Shown here: positions 26,229-35,860 of the stretch, piece after piece
How the letters are laid out: each line of letters starts with the position of its first letter
Numbering within the stretch: position 1 is the first letter of the stretch
Origin: a candidate division LCP-89 bacterium B3_LCP
Lineage (GTDB): Bacteria; Electryoneota; B3-LCP
Direction of reading: 5' to 3'
Assembly: GCA_005223185.1 (NCBI GenBank)
Contig: NJBN01000002.1
Location: 124,001 to 188,000 of the forward strand
Length of the DNA: 64,000 nt
Position numbers and translations under genes: made by a program
The notes under the pieces: model-generated
What the model was told of the DNA's origin: nothing
The model's input: only the letters and a program-made list of their open reading frames with translations
The model's database searches: none

Positions 26229-27617
26229 ATGGTAAGAATTGTAATGAGTTTGATGCTTAGTCTCCTGATCGCTTTCGCAGCGTTCGCTAATCACGCGGAT
26301 GTAGCTCCGACTGCTGGTCCGGTAACCACATTCCCACCGACAGATAACTCGTGGGACATGGTATTCTACACTAATGCTGGTGTAACTTGTGCTGACAACC
26401 AGTTGCTGGGCTGCGCCTTCGCCGATGAATGGTTCTTCATCACTGGTGGTGGTAACGCAGCAGATCCGAACTACGTTTATGTGCTGAATATAGACGGTAC
26501 GTTCAACTTCTCATTCACGCAATCGGTAGGAAGTACTGGATGGGGTTGGAGAGACCTCGCCTGGGACGGCAATTACCTGTACGGATCAGTAACCACTACA
26601 GTAGAAGCTTTCGACACGGCTGGTAACCTGGTTACGACCATGAACATCAATGGTCCCAGTCTGCCGAACCGTGCCCTGGCTTATGACCCAGGTTCTGATA
26701 CGTTCTGGACCCAGTCCTTCAGCGGCCCGATCTATAACTTCGATCGCAGCGGCGCTGTTCTTTATACTGGATCCAGCGGTGTAACTGCTGCCTACGGTAT
26801 GGCCTGGGATGATGAATCAAGTATGCTGTGGATCTATTCCCAGGATGGTTCACCTGCGACTACTCTTTACGAGTATGATCCTGTCGGTCATGCACTGACC
26901 GGATTCGCATATACCGTGCCCATGGTCCCAGGATCTACCGATCAGATCGCAGGTGGTTGCTCCTTTACAACTGAATATGATCCCCTGATTCCTGGTGGTC
27001 ATATTGTTGGTATGACTCAGGGTACACCTGATGATATGCTCTACGTTCTGGAAGATCCTGAAGCAACGACTCCAGTCGAACTGTCGGCTTTCAACGCCAA
27101 CGTAGTTGAAGATGGCGTTATGCTGACCTGGACGACCCAGAGTGAAATCGACTGCTACGAATGGACCGTTCTGCGCAACGGCGATGCAGTCTCCACGCTG
27201 CCTGGTAACGGCACCACCGTCGAAGTGCACAACTACAGCTATCTCGACGTTGTCGGTTCCGGCACCTACACCTATCAGTTGATGGAAACTGACATCAGCG
27301 GTGCAACCACTTACAGTGATGAGCTCACCGTTACCGTCGGTTCCGTTTACGTGACCGAATACAACCTGAATGCGAACTATCCCAATCCGTTCAACCCGAC
27401 TACCAACATCTCCTTCGCTCTGCCGAATGACGGTGTTGTCGGTCTGTCCGTTTATGATATAAGCGGTTCACTGGTTGCTACTCTGGTTGATGGTTTCCGT
27501 TCTGCTGGTTCTTACGAAGTAACTTTCGACGCCACAGGCTTGACCTCTGGTGTTTACTTCTACCAGTTGAATGCAGGTGACTACAGTTCCATGCACAAGA
27601 TGGTACTGATGAAGTAA
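26229..27617 (+). CDS. Secreted paralogue D with sorting domain
   Basis: A 462-aa exported protein of the paralogue A-C family: signal peptide, DVAPTAGPVTTFPPTDN, GPSLPNRALAYDPGSD, SGPIYNFDR, FN3-like PVELSAFNANVVEDGV, sorting domain ending KMVLMK. ATG 26229 is chosen because GAGGAGA lies just upstream; the frame opens earlier at 26205. Only 54 bases separate it from the Kelch gene and the promoter/leader cassette is missing, so it is likely translated from the same mRNA. Function is unknown. Confidence 0.85.
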   Translation: MVRIVMSLMLSLLIAFAAFANHADVAPTAGPVTTFPPTDNSWDMVFYTNAGVTCADNQLLGCAFADEWFFITGGGNAADPNYVYVLNIDGTFNFSFTQSVGSTGWGWRDLAWDGNYLYGSVTTTVEAFDTAGNLVTTMNINGPSLPNRALAYDPGSDTFWTQSFSGPIYNFDRSGAVLYTGSSGVTAAYGMAWDDESSMLWIYSQDGSPATTLYEYDPVGHALTGFAYTVPMVPGSTDQIAGGCSFTTEYDPLIPGGHIVGMTQGTPDDMLYVLEDPEATTPVELSAFNANVVEDGVMLTWTTQSEIDCYEWTVLRNGDAVSTLPGNGTTVEVHNYSYLDVVGSGTYTYQLMETDISGATTYSDELTVTVGSVYVTEYNLNANYPNPFNPTTNISFALPNDGVVGLSVYDISGSLVATLVDGFRSAGSYEVTFDATGLTSGVYFYQLNAGDYSSMHKMVLMK

Positions 27618-27644
27618 CATAACCCACAAGATTTGGGTTTACAA

Positions 27645-27674
27645 ACAAGGGCAAGCCATCTGACTTGCCCTTGT
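27645..27674 (+). terminator. Hairpin terminator after the secreted-protein cluster
   Basis: ACAAGGGCAAG pairs with CTTGCCCTTGT across an eight-base loop, followed by a short T-rich tail. A smaller AACCCA/TGGGTT hairpin lies just upstream at about 27620-27640. Confidence 0.6.
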
Positions 27675-27722
27675 TCTGTTTGTGGAACTGCATCCAGTTC
27701 TACAAAATCCCCAAATCTAATC

Positions 27723-27751
27723 TTGCTAAATGTATCTTTTTTATTTATCTT
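27723..27751 (+). promoter_or_regulatory. Possible promoter for the M42 peptidase gene
   Basis: TTGCTA at 27723-27728, 17 bases, TATCTT at 27746-27751. The boxes are weak, but spacing and -10 match the candidate at 37824-37852. Confidence 0.35.
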
Positions 27752-27795
27752 GTCTTAATTATCAGGAATATGATTAACTCAGCATTGGAGGAATT

Positions 27796-28830
27796 GTGGA
27801 ACTTCTAAAGAGACTTACCGCTGCAACGGGAATTTCCGGGCACGAAGATGACGTTCGTTCTTTGATTATAGATGAGATGAAACCTCTGGTGGAAAAAGTC
27901 AATACCGACGTCATGGGTAATGTCATCGGTTATAGAAAGGGAAAGACCAACACCAAGCTTGTTATCGCCGCTCATATGGACGAAATTGGCTTCATGGTCA
28001 ACCATGTGGACGACAACGGATTTCTGCGTATCATCCCACTTGGCGGATTTGATCCTCGTACTCTGATGGCGCAGAAAGTGGTTGTACACGGCAAGAAGGA
28101 GTTAAACGGGATCTTTGGCTCAAAGCCTGTTCACGTACTCTCCGATGACGAGAAGAAGAAAGTATTGAAAGTAACCGATTACCACATCGACCTGGGTCTC
28201 CCTGCTGATAAAGTCAAGAAGTTGGTATCGCCAGGTGATACGGTAACCTGGCACAGGGATTTTACCGAAGTTGGTGATTGCTTTACCAGTAAAGCTTTTG
28301 ATGACCGAGTTGGCGTTTATGTTATGCTCGAAGCGCTTCGCAAAGTAAAGGGTAAAGCGCTGCAGGTTGATCTTTATGCAGTAGCTACAGTTCAGGAAGA
28401 GGTTGGCGTCCGTGGCGCCACAACTTCCGCAATCGGAATTGATCCGGATATCGGTGTGGCGGTGGATATTACTCTGGCGAACGACATCCCCGGAGCTTCA
28501 GACCACGAAAAGATTACTAAACTGGGAGAAGGCGCTGCGATTAAGATCATGGATAGCTATTCCATTTCAAATCCCAAGCTTTTCGAACATTTTAAAGCGG
28601 TTGCTAAAAAGCATAAAATCAAGACTCAAGTGGAAATACTCCCACGCGGGGGCACTGATGCTGGCGCCATCCAGAGAGCTGGCAGCAAGGCGGCTGTAAT
28701 TACCATATCCATCCCCACGCGCTATGCGCATTCGACGGTTGAGACCATTCACAAGGAAGACGTGAAGTCCTGCATCAACCTTGTGGCTGCCTTTATTCTG
28801 GAAGCCGGGTCGAAGAAATATATTCTGTAA
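27796..28830 (+). CDS. M42-family metalloaminopeptidase
   Basis: Cytosolic dinuclear-metal aminopeptidase (glutamyl aminopeptidase/tetrahedral TET type), 344 aa, probably cutting peptides from proteasome-like or uptake pathways. Metal and catalytic residues are visible: H in AAHMDEIGFMV (near residue 66), D in FDDRVGVY (near 175), the EE pair in QEEVGVRGA (near 206), D in VAVDITLAND, and H in YAHSTVETIH (near 316). The N-terminal ATGISGHEDDVR opening is typical. The GTG start at 27796 has GGAGG four bases upstream. hisS follows 38 bases later. Confidence 0.9.
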   Translation: MELLKRLTAATGISGHEDDVRSLIIDEMKPLVEKVNTDVMGNVIGYRKGKTNTKLVIAAHMDEIGFMVNHVDDNGFLRIIPLGGFDPRTLMAQKVVVHGKKELNGIFGSKPVHVLSDDEKKKVLKVTDYHIDLGLPADKVKKLVSPGDTVTWHRDFTEVGDCFTSKAFDDRVGVYVMLEALRKVKGKALQVDLYAVATVQEEVGVRGATTSAIGIDPDIGVAVDITLANDIPGASDHEKITKLGEGAAIKIMDSYSISNPKLFEHFKAVAKKHKIKTQVEILPRGGTDAGAIQRAGSKAAVITISIPTRYAHSTVETIHKEDVKSCINLVAAFILEAGSKKYIL

Positions 28831-28868
28831 ATGTACGAATAATAAAATTCAAGGCAATATACATCTAC

Positions 28869-30227
28869 ATGGCAACGAAGATTAAAATCAGCAATGCTTC
28901 CGGCACCAGGGATTTTCTACCCGATGAAATGATCCTGCGCAAACACGTGCGCGCTATCATCGAAGAAGTTTTCACTAATTTCGGTTTTCAGCCGTTGGAG
29001 ACGCCAGCTCTGGAGAGGCTGGAGGTGTTAAGTGGAAAATACGGAAAGGAAGCTGACCGTCTCATCTTCAAAATATTGAAAAGAGGCGAAAGCCTCAAAA
29101 GCGGAATGGAGAGCGGGGAATTATGTGATCTGGGGCTGCGTTACGATTTGACTGTTCCGTTAGCCAGAGTCATCGCTATGAACAGGGGGCAATTGGTATT
29201 CCCTTTCAAGCGTTACCAGATCCAGCCGGTTTGGCGGGCTGAAAGACCTCAGAAAGGGCGCTACCGCGAATTCATCCAGTGCGATGCCGATATAGTGGGA
29301 ACCGGTTCAATTTCCGCTGATGCTGAAATTATCGCACTCACGGATTCGATACTTAAGCGGTTGAAAATTCCAGGTTATAGAATACATCTCAACCATCGTT
29401 TGCTGCTTCAGGCTGTGACCCAAAATGCCGGAATCCCCGGCGAGCGATTTAACGAAGCGTGTATTTCGATAGATAAGCTGGATAAGATCGGCTGGGATGG
29501 CGTCAGGGGTGAGCTTGAAGACCGGCAATTTAATAATGATATGATCATCCGCCTCTTTGAAATCCTTCAGATTGAGGGCAAACCGGGCTTTATTTTAAAG
29601 GAAATCGAAAAGATACTATCCACCTCTCCTGACGGTCAGAAAGGTATCACTGAGGTAAAACAACTCTTCGATGATCTGGCTGCTTTTGGTGTAGCCGAAG
29701 ATCATCTCAGCTTTGACTTATATTTAGCGCGCGGTCTGGATTACTATACCGGTCCCATCTTCGAGACACTTGTGGAGAAACCTAAGATTGGCTCGATAAC
29801 CGGCGGAGGTCGCTATGATGGGTTGATTGGTATGTTTTCAGGAGAACCGATCCCCGCCAGCGGCACCACTATAGGCATCGAGCGCATCATTGAGGTCATC
29901 AAAGAACTGCAACTGTTTAAATCGGATTCCAGGTCCGATACCAAGGTGCTGGTAACGATGTTTTCACCTGATACACGGGCAGAATCGTTTAAAATAGCCG
30001 CTGAACTGAGAGCTGCCGGCGTTCCGTCAGACGTCTTTCTTGATGGTGGGAAAAAGATCGGCAAACAGTTCTCCAACGCGGATCGAAGGGGCATACCGGT
30101 CGTCATTGTGGCAGGACCGGAAGAGATCGATAGGGGGGAGGTAACACTGAAAGATTTATTGTCCGGTGAACAGAAAATAATTCCCCGAACGAAATTGGTG
30201 AAGGAAGTAAAAAGTCTATTACAATAA
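28869..30227 (+). CDS. hisS: Histidyl-tRNA synthetase
   Basis: Class II aminoacyl-tRNA synthetase charging tRNA-His, 452 aa. Motif 1 is around FGFQPLETPALE. Motif 2 is the FKRYQIQPVWRAERPQKGRYREFIQCDAD segment (residues about 114-142). The HisA signature is LARGLDYYTGPIFE (near 290). Motif 3 is SGTTIGIERI (near 330). The anticodon-binding domain begins near residue 355. RGTRDFLPDEM-like SGTRDFLPDE at the N-terminus is characteristic. Single-copy housekeeping gene; it converges on the minus-strand PHP gene with only 11 bases between the stops. Confidence 0.95.
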   Translation: MATKIKISNASGTRDFLPDEMILRKHVRAIIEEVFTNFGFQPLETPALERLEVLSGKYGKEADRLIFKILKRGESLKSGMESGELCDLGLRYDLTVPLARVIAMNRGQLVFPFKRYQIQPVWRAERPQKGRYREFIQCDADIVGTGSISADAEIIALTDSILKRLKIPGYRIHLNHRLLLQAVTQNAGIPGERFNEACISIDKLDKIGWDGVRGELEDRQFNNDMIIRLFEILQIEGKPGFILKEIEKILSTSPDGQKGITEVKQLFDDLAAFGVAEDHLSFDLYLARGLDYYTGPIFETLVEKPKIGSITGGGRYDGLIGMFSGEPIPASGTTIGIERIIEVIKELQLFKSDSRSDTKVLVTMFSPDTRAESFKIAAELRAAGVPSDVFLDGGKKIGKQFSNADRRGIPVVIVAGPEEIDRGEVTLKDLLSGEQKIIPRTKLVKEVKSLLQ

Positions 30228-30238
30228 TTCAAGACCAT

Positions 30239-31057
30239 CTATAAAGCCAACCCCAACACCTCCCGATTCTTGAAGTAGTGAGTTGCTCTAATTCCGTTTA
30301 CCGCCACCAGTTGCCGCACTTTAGCTAATCCATCACCCACACGACCCACTTCATGCGCATCTGATCCTGTGGTGAATTTTACTCCTGCGTGTACTAATTT
30401 CTTTACAAAAGGGAGCGTAGGGTACATTTCCTTCATACTTTCTATGCTGAATCCACGGGTATTCACCTCAACTGTCATATTACTCCTGGAGATTTCTCCC
30501 GCTACTTCATCGTAGATCTCGAGTGCATATTCCGGTGGTTCTCCAGGTGGATGAGGAAGGCTTCGGCGTAGGTAATCTATATGTGCGAACCCGTCGAATA
30601 GACCGCACCGGGCGGCATCGATGATTTTCCCATAGTACAGCCTGTACAATTCCTTTTCGGTCTTCTTTCCATGAATTGAAGGTGATAGAGAATCCGGGTT
30701 ATCTACATGCCAGTCATCTATGGTGTGCAGGGAAACTAAGAAATAATCGAAGGGGAATTCGGTTTGAAGTTTCATATACGAATCGAATAAGTCGGGATGA
30801 TAGGATAGTTCCAACCCGCAAAATATTTGGATGAGACCGCTGAACTCCTCCTTTAACTTCAGTACACTCTCTACGTAATCACCAATCTCATTCAGCTTCA
30901 ATCCCCGATAACACTGGTCGGAACCAATTTCGGGTCCATGCTCTGAAAATCCCAAAATGGCGACGTTTCGATCCAAAGCTGCTTTGACGAACTGTCGGTA
31001 AGTGCCTTCACCGAATTTCCAGGGCGAAGGGTGGACGTGAAGATCTGAAATAATCAT
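30239..31057 (-). CDS. PHP-domain phosphoesterase (histidinol-phosphatase-like)
   Basis: A 272-aa metal-dependent phosphoesterase, likely of the HisK/histidinol phosphatase branch. PHP metal ligands are visible in order: DLHVHPS (residues 4-10), FSEHGPE, the E of GLELSYHPD, HTIDDW, GFAHIDYLRR, EVNTRG and GSDAHEVGRVG. An N-terminal extension to 31102 is possible, but the ATG at 31057 overlaps the upstream TGA as ATGA, the usual coupled start. It is the last gene of the five-gene minus operon. Its closeness to hisS is across convergent strands, so a shared histidine role is only suggestive. Confidence 0.75.
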   Translation of the reverse strand: MIISDLHVHPSPWKFGEGTYRQFVKAALDRNVAILGFSEHGPEIGSDQCYRGLKLNEIGDYVESVLKLKEEFSGLIQIFCGLELSYHPDLFDSYMKLQTEFPFDYFLVSLHTIDDWHVDNPDSLSPSIHGKKTEKELYRLYYGKIIDAARCGLFDGFAHIDYLRRSLPHPPGEPPEYALEIYDEVAGEISRSNMTVEVNTRGFSIESMKEMYPTLPFVKKLVHAGVKFTTGSDAHEVGRVGDGLAKVRQLVAVNGIRATHYFKNREVLGLAL

Positions 31058-32865
31058 TGCAGAGAGGTCGATGAAGCGGAGAGTTCCAATTGCAGGGTGC
31101 ATTTTTCCAACCCGTTAGGGCTGTCCAATTCTTTCACAGCGGCGCGTATTTGATGCGGCGTCCACCACATTCTCTCATCATCTCGACGGAGGATAACGCG
31201 ATCTATGGTGAACTTCACATCCTGGATTTCTTCTACGACGGCTTGGGCTATAATGGCTAATATTTCCCTGGTTTCGCCATGCAATATCTCTATTTCTATT
31301 AATATTTCTTCCGCATACTGAGGTGAATCTATCACCAGTACTTCCGAATCTGTCAAACCGCGGTTGTGCAGATTATGCCTGATAGCGCTTTCTAAATGCA
31401 GGGGGTTCCTTGATTTGGACAGATTGTGATACTGCCGCTCTATATCCTGCCTGACGTCAATATAGTCCCCGTAAACTTCTTCGCGGTGCTGAGTCCAGAT
31501 ATTCCTTTCTGCGTTAGATTCCAATAGCCCAAGCAATTGGTCGATGCGAACCTCTATGGCGAGCAGGCGATGGTAAATATCATCCAAAACTTGCGCTTCT
31601 ATCGACAGGTTATGCTGTTGGGAAGAAGAGATTGTCTGGGTCCAATTCGCAGTGTTGATTTTTATCTCACTGATTCTGGCAGGATCGCTGCCCGGATCAA
31701 CTAGCCCTCCGCCGTAAATAGACTTTGGCGTCTCAGTAACTTTTGCAGCCTGCTGCTTTCCGCTTGAAGCTTTAGTTTCAGTGATGGTGGGTATTGCCGG
31801 TCGCCTGCCTTTGGGCATGTAAGCATCGGCTATTTCTGACAGTGAAAACCTGCGCTGAGCCCAGCGCTGAATTTCTTCAGGTTGCTGAGAATACGGCGCC
31901 ACAGTTGCTCGAGCATTATAAATCATCTTTTCAATCGCAGGTTCGATGATTAGCTTAAATGTTCCTCCACTGATCCGGGAGGCATAAAAAACCGATGCGG
32001 GTTTGTCTTCTCCTAATAATCGAATGCGCAGGAGTGTGGATTCAGGCAGCTTACTGGAACCGCGCACCATACCGCGATCCAGCAAACAGGTTGGGTGGAT
32101 GGGATACCCGGTATCTTCCAAGGACCTCCTGAAAGCTAAATCAACAATATGGTTGCGATTGCGTCTCTTGACGGCAGAGAATTTAGTTCGCAATTCATCA
32201 CTCTTCTGCGGACGTTTCACCGCCAAGAATAAGCGATTCAACTTACTTTCGATTTCATCTAACTTAAAAAAAATCCTTTCCGCCGGAATCCCTCTATCTA
32301 ACTGGTTGTCCTGTTGCTGCAGTGTCCCTTCCCAGAGTTCGATGTTTAGCTTGATTTCCATCTCTTCCTGGGCGCTGGAAGTCTGCGTAAAAATGTACCA
32401 GCTTATCAGACCCAGAACCGCTATTAAAAGAAACAGTATTAAGACATTGCCATACTTTTTATCCTTAGGAAATTTAAAACGACCAAGTTTCAAGATCTCA
32501 TCAGGTGAAGCAGGTTCACCCAACACCTGCACCTGATCTTCAGGGATTTCGATGATTTCTTCTGCTGATTCGCCTTCTTCAGGGGCTTCATCATCTTTGG
32601 CAGTCTGATCCTCATACACTACTTCATCATCCGACTCAGCGGTATCAACTTTTACTTTGATAACCCGCGTGGTAATTCCGATGCGCTTAAGCTGCCTTTC
32701 AATCTCAATGGCTTCTGATAATTGCACCGATTCGGTTATTACCATCGGTAACATCTGCAGCCGGGTTTTGACGTCCCGCTCATTAATACCGGAAATAGTA
32801 CAGATTAACCTTATAGCCTTGGTATTGGAGGGCGCTGTTAAAATTTCTACGTCGTATAATGCCAT
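31054..32865 (-). CDS. Single-pass membrane protein with L12/ClpS-like N-terminal domain
   Basis: A 603-aa protein I cannot assign to a known function. Residues 10-72 resemble the C-terminal domain of ribosomal protein L7/L12 (ClpS-like fold): KAIRLICTISG, then MLPMVITESVQLSEAIEIER, then KRIGITTRVIKV, mirroring the L12 pattern of KVREITG, APK-VKE, EEA..I..L...GA-VE. An acidic linker (75-125) and one transmembrane helix (139-159) follow. The remaining 440 residues, probably periplasmic, are charged and helix-rich and include an Ala/Lys/Pro patch. Gap of 16 bases to the flippase upstream; ATGA overlap with the PHP gene downstream. Confidence 0.65.
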   Translation of the reverse strand: MALYDVEILTAPSNTKAIRLICTISGINERDVKTRLQMLPMVITESVQLSEAIEIERQLKRIGITTRVIKVKVDTAESDDEVVYEDQTAKDDEAPEEGESAEEIIEIPEDQVQVLGEPASPDEILKLGRFKFPKDKKYGNVLILFLLIAVLGLISWYIFTQTSSAQEEMEIKLNIELWEGTLQQQDNQLDRGIPAERIFFKLDEIESKLNRLFLAVKRPQKSDELRTKFSAVKRRNRNHIVDLAFRRSLEDTGYPIHPTCLLDRGMVRGSSKLPESTLLRIRLLGEDKPASVFYASRISGGTFKLIIEPAIEKMIYNARATVAPYSQQPEEIQRWAQRRFSLSEIADAYMPKGRRPAIPTITETKASSGKQQAAKVTETPKSIYGGGLVDPGSDPARISEIKINTANWTQTISSSQQHNLSIEAQVLDDIYHRLLAIEVRIDQLLGLLESNAERNIWTQHREEVYGDYIDVRQDIERQYHNLSKSRNPLHLESAIRHNLHNRGLTDSEVLVIDSPQYAEEILIEIEILHGETREILAIIAQAVVEEIQDVKFTIDRVILRRDDERMWWTPHQIRAAVKELDSPNGLEKCTLQLELSASSTSLQ

Positions 32866-32881
32866 GAGTCCCTATCTACTG

Positions 32882-34363
32882 TCAGGGTTCCTTATTCGGA
32901 AAAAGCCTTCGTCGTACACCGGCGATCTCTTCGGGAAGGAAAAATCCGAATAACCAGAGTAGCACAAAGAAAACCACGATGAGCACCGGCTTTAAATACC
33001 AGTGTGAAGCAAATATCGGGATGAAAGACAGCGCGTAAGCTATAGCGCCAGCCACTATCAGTATCCCGATGCGTTTCCATTCATAATCCACGCGGTAATG
33101 AGGCCGGATGAACACATATAGCAACGCAGCCAATACGAAGTACGATACCAGTGTAACCCACGCTGCCGCCATCATTCCATAGATAGGGATAAAGATGAAA
33201 TTCCCGGCAACGTTTACCAGGGCGGCTATTCCGGTTACAACCGGCATAAATATCGTCTTCTTCTTCAGGTACACACCCACGATGAAATTAGCGTAAGCTC
33301 CGTTGCAGATGTGTGCTAATAATATGACGGGGAATACTTTTAAACCGCCCCAGTAACCCGGATCGATCATTACGCCGATAAATGGTAGAGGAAGCGTCAT
33401 TATCGGTTCAATTGTATAAACCAGTACCAGAAAAATCGTCCCGGTAACCAGCATAAAATACGTAAAGATCCGGGCGAAGGTCTCTTTGGCTTCCGGTTGG
33501 TTGGCGATACCTAAAAAGAATGGATGCCAGGCGAAGCGGAATCCCATCACCACAACCGACATGAAGAGCCCTAGTTTATACCCGGCGCTGAAGATACCGA
33601 CCACAGTCAATCCCATAATGATCTCTAATATCTTGCGGTTGGCGAGTTCAATGACCATGACGAAAACCTGTGACGGCATAGCAGGTAGACCGAATTTCAG
33701 GTATTCCTTCATTTGTACAAAGACGTACCGCACCCGCAAATTCCTGACTATCGCTGGCAGCAGGGCGGCTAATTGCAGTGTCGATGCAACTAAGTTCGCT
33801 TCAAAAACGCCTTCGATCCCGCGCTCGAATACTGAAATCAGCAGTATGGTCAGGGTGATATGGATGGCTGCGCCAAATGTTTTCAAACCGATAAAGGGTA
33901 GTGATTTTTCCACTGACCTTAAATAGAGATATGGATACAGCCCCAAAGTCTCTACGAAAAGGATTGCAGCGCTGATCAGTATCAGATAGCGCGCCTTCGA
34001 TCCCAGCGCTTCCGGGTTTGCGAATATTATCCCCTCCAGCCATCCGGCAGATAGGATAATTATAAGGGTAACCAGCCCTGATGTAACCAGTGAAGTCCAG
34101 AAGATCGTGCTGAATATGGCTTTGCGGCGGTCGTCATCCTCTTCCATTATGTAAAAACGGAGAAAGGTAACGTCAAAACCGTAAATGTAGAACACCAGAG
34201 CTATAGCTATGAAGGTATAGAGGAGGGTTATGGCGCCATATTGATCGGGCGTGAAGGCATGAGTTAAGTAAGGGAGAAGCAGGAAACTGACCACGCGTGT
34301 GAGTACATGACCAATTCCATAAACGGCTGAATGCTTGAGGAGGCGGCGAATCTGTGCGAACAT
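32882..34363 (-). CDS. Wzx/MurJ-like lipid-linked polysaccharide flippase
   Basis: Polytopic membrane protein of 493 aa with about 14 hydrophobic segments in the polysaccharide-transporter (MVF) family. Marks include the basic N-terminal helix then YGIGHVLTRVVSFLLLPYLTHAFTPDQYGAI, the central FRFAWHPFF, and IPIYGMMAAAWVTLVSYF. It would translocate a lipid-linked oligosaccharide. It lies in the minus-strand operon between a secreted beta-helix protein and the L12/ClpS-like membrane protein, with 16-17-base gaps. The exported glycan is unknown. Confidence 0.85.
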   Translation of the reverse strand: MFAQIRRLLKHSAVYGIGHVLTRVVSFLLLPYLTHAFTPDQYGAITLLYTFIAIALVFYIYGFDVTFLRFYIMEEDDDRRKAIFSTIFWTSLVTSGLVTLIIILSAGWLEGIIFANPEALGSKARYLILISAAILFVETLGLYPYLYLRSVEKSLPFIGLKTFGAAIHITLTILLISVFERGIEGVFEANLVASTLQLAALLPAIVRNLRVRYVFVQMKEYLKFGLPAMPSQVFVMVIELANRKILEIIMGLTVVGIFSAGYKLGLFMSVVVMGFRFAWHPFFLGIANQPEAKETFARIFTYFMLVTGTIFLVLVYTIEPIMTLPLPFIGVMIDPGYWGGLKVFPVILLAHICNGAYANFIVGVYLKKKTIFMPVVTGIAALVNVAGNFIFIPIYGMMAAAWVTLVSYFVLAALLYVFIRPHYRVDYEWKRIGILIVAGAIAYALSFIPIFASHWYLKPVLIVVFFVLLWLFGFFLPEEIAGVRRRLFPNKEP

Positions 34364-34380
34364 ACCCTTACGATTTCTAT

Positions 34381-35844
34381 TTATTTTAGAAGTACGGTTG
34401 GCAAGACGTCTATAACACTACCGCTCTTAAGGCGGATAAAATACGATCCCGAAGCCAGATCACCAGCGTGCCAGGTTACCAAATTCTGTCCCGGCTTCAA
34501 TTCCCCTTTCCAAATCCTGTCTGCAAGCTTTCCCGCAGGAGTCCACGCTTCTAATGATCCTTGGGCATGACGAACCGCCTCTACCTGAATGGTGAGCACC
34601 GGATTGAACGGATTGGGATATGCACCGGTGATATGAAAGTCTCTGACTACTTCGGGAGTGTATCCAGGTGGGACATAACCCGGTGATTGATCGAAATAAA
34701 GGGCGCCCATGTCAGTTATAGTCGCATCCGGGTCTAAAGGGTCAGCCGGTCTGCCTGCGTCTATACAGGGAGAGGTCTCCTGCAGATTATAATCCATTCC
34801 GAACCAATCCACATATTCGGGATTATCTTCTAAAGAACCGGTCCCGGCTTCGCATCCCGAATAGGCGTCACCGATGTTCAGGTAAGTATCGTTATATTCC
34901 AGGATAAATGCCCCTCCTGACTGATAATAAAAACCGAAACTGCCATTGCGATCTACTATGGAACTGGTTACTTCCATTACATTAGATGGACCGGTGAAGG
35001 ATATTCCTCGATCATTATTGCTGCTCACGGTCAGGTTGCGCCCATCCAGAGTCGTGTTGACCAGAAACAGTCCGTGCCCTTCGTTGCGAAAAAGCTGTAC
35101 TCTGGCAGCCTCCAGTTCCCCCGAAGAGTTTAATTCAATGCCGTGAACTCCGTTTTCTCCGATAGCCACGTTTTCAATGATACTATTGCCTATTTGCAAC
35201 CCATAAATGCCAGACCCGAGATTATGACCGATAAAACCTCCCTGGATGTTCAGGGTAGTTCCATCCCCTTGGGCAAATATACCTCGTCCATAAGTACCCC
35301 CACAGTAAGTTATCTCGCAGTCAACCAGTTCCGCAGTGCAATTATCCAGTAAGAGACCATTACCTGCGTTCTGCGTTATCAGGCAGTCATTCAGGTGCAG
35401 GGTGGCATCATTTCCTTTGATTGGGGATGAGAGGTTCCCCACTATGTTGCAATGGTTTAAGGTAACAGCGCAGTTTTCCGCCCATACAGCGCGATCACCA
35501 GATTGAATGCGGCAGTAGTTAAGCGAAGTCGAATCCCCCCAGGACTCATCGTACTTTATGTACATCCAACCATCAGGAATGTAAGTGTGGAATATAACAG
35601 AATCCTCTTCCGTTCCCCAGGCGGTCATACCACCCAGCACCGTGATTTTGTAGTCACCCATGAAACGCACTTCAACACCCGGCAGGATCGTTAGAAATTG
35701 GCTGTAGGGTACCGTAATGTCGCCAATTACTGTGTATAGTGAGTCCTCCACACCCCAGGTGCCGTACTGGTCACCACTAACATTCACCTGCGCTTGCAGT
35801 GATGTAACTACCAATAAATTCAGGAGGATATATCGTAATCGCAT
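34381..35844 (-). CDS. Secreted parallel beta-helix protein with sorting domain
   Basis: A 487-aa exported protein. Signal peptide residues 1-18 (LLNLLVVTSLQAQ). Residues about 40-350 are right-handed beta-helix coils (for example LDNCTAELVDCEITYCGG and IDRNGSFGFYYQSGG-like runs with stacked N, C and G). The C-terminal sorting domain is AYPNPFNPVLTI through ASGSYFIRLKSG to TVLLK. Fold relatives are polysaccharide lyases and adhesins, but no catalytic set is recognisable. An AAGGGG site precedes ATG. Second gene of the minus operon, 16 bases after the M28 peptidase. Confidence 0.85.
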   Translation of the reverse strand: MRLRYILLNLLVVTSLQAQVNVSGDQYGTWGVEDSLYTVIGDITVPYSQFLTILPGVEVRFMGDYKITVLGGMTAWGTEEDSVIFHTYIPDGWMYIKYDESWGDSTSLNYCRIQSGDRAVWAENCAVTLNHCNIVGNLSSPIKGNDATLHLNDCLITQNAGNGLLLDNCTAELVDCEITYCGGTYGRGIFAQGDGTTLNIQGGFIGHNLGSGIYGLQIGNSIIENVAIGENGVHGIELNSSGELEAARVQLFRNEGHGLFLVNTTLDGRNLTVSSNNDRGISFTGPSNVMEVTSSIVDRNGSFGFYYQSGGAFILEYNDTYLNIGDAYSGCEAGTGSLEDNPEYVDWFGMDYNLQETSPCIDAGRPADPLDPDATITDMGALYFDQSPGYVPPGYTPEVVRDFHITGAYPNPFNPVLTIQVEAVRHAQGSLEAWTPAGKLADRIWKGELKPGQNLVTWHAGDLASGSYFIRLKSGSVIDVLPTVLLK

Positions 35845-35860
35845 GATGAGACCCCTTAAC

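Noticed and set aside
32003-32536. Plus-strand 177-codon frame opposite the L12/ClpS-like membrane protein
   Set aside because: Ser/Arg-rich composition and no start signal; the minus-strand gene has coupled junctions on both sides.
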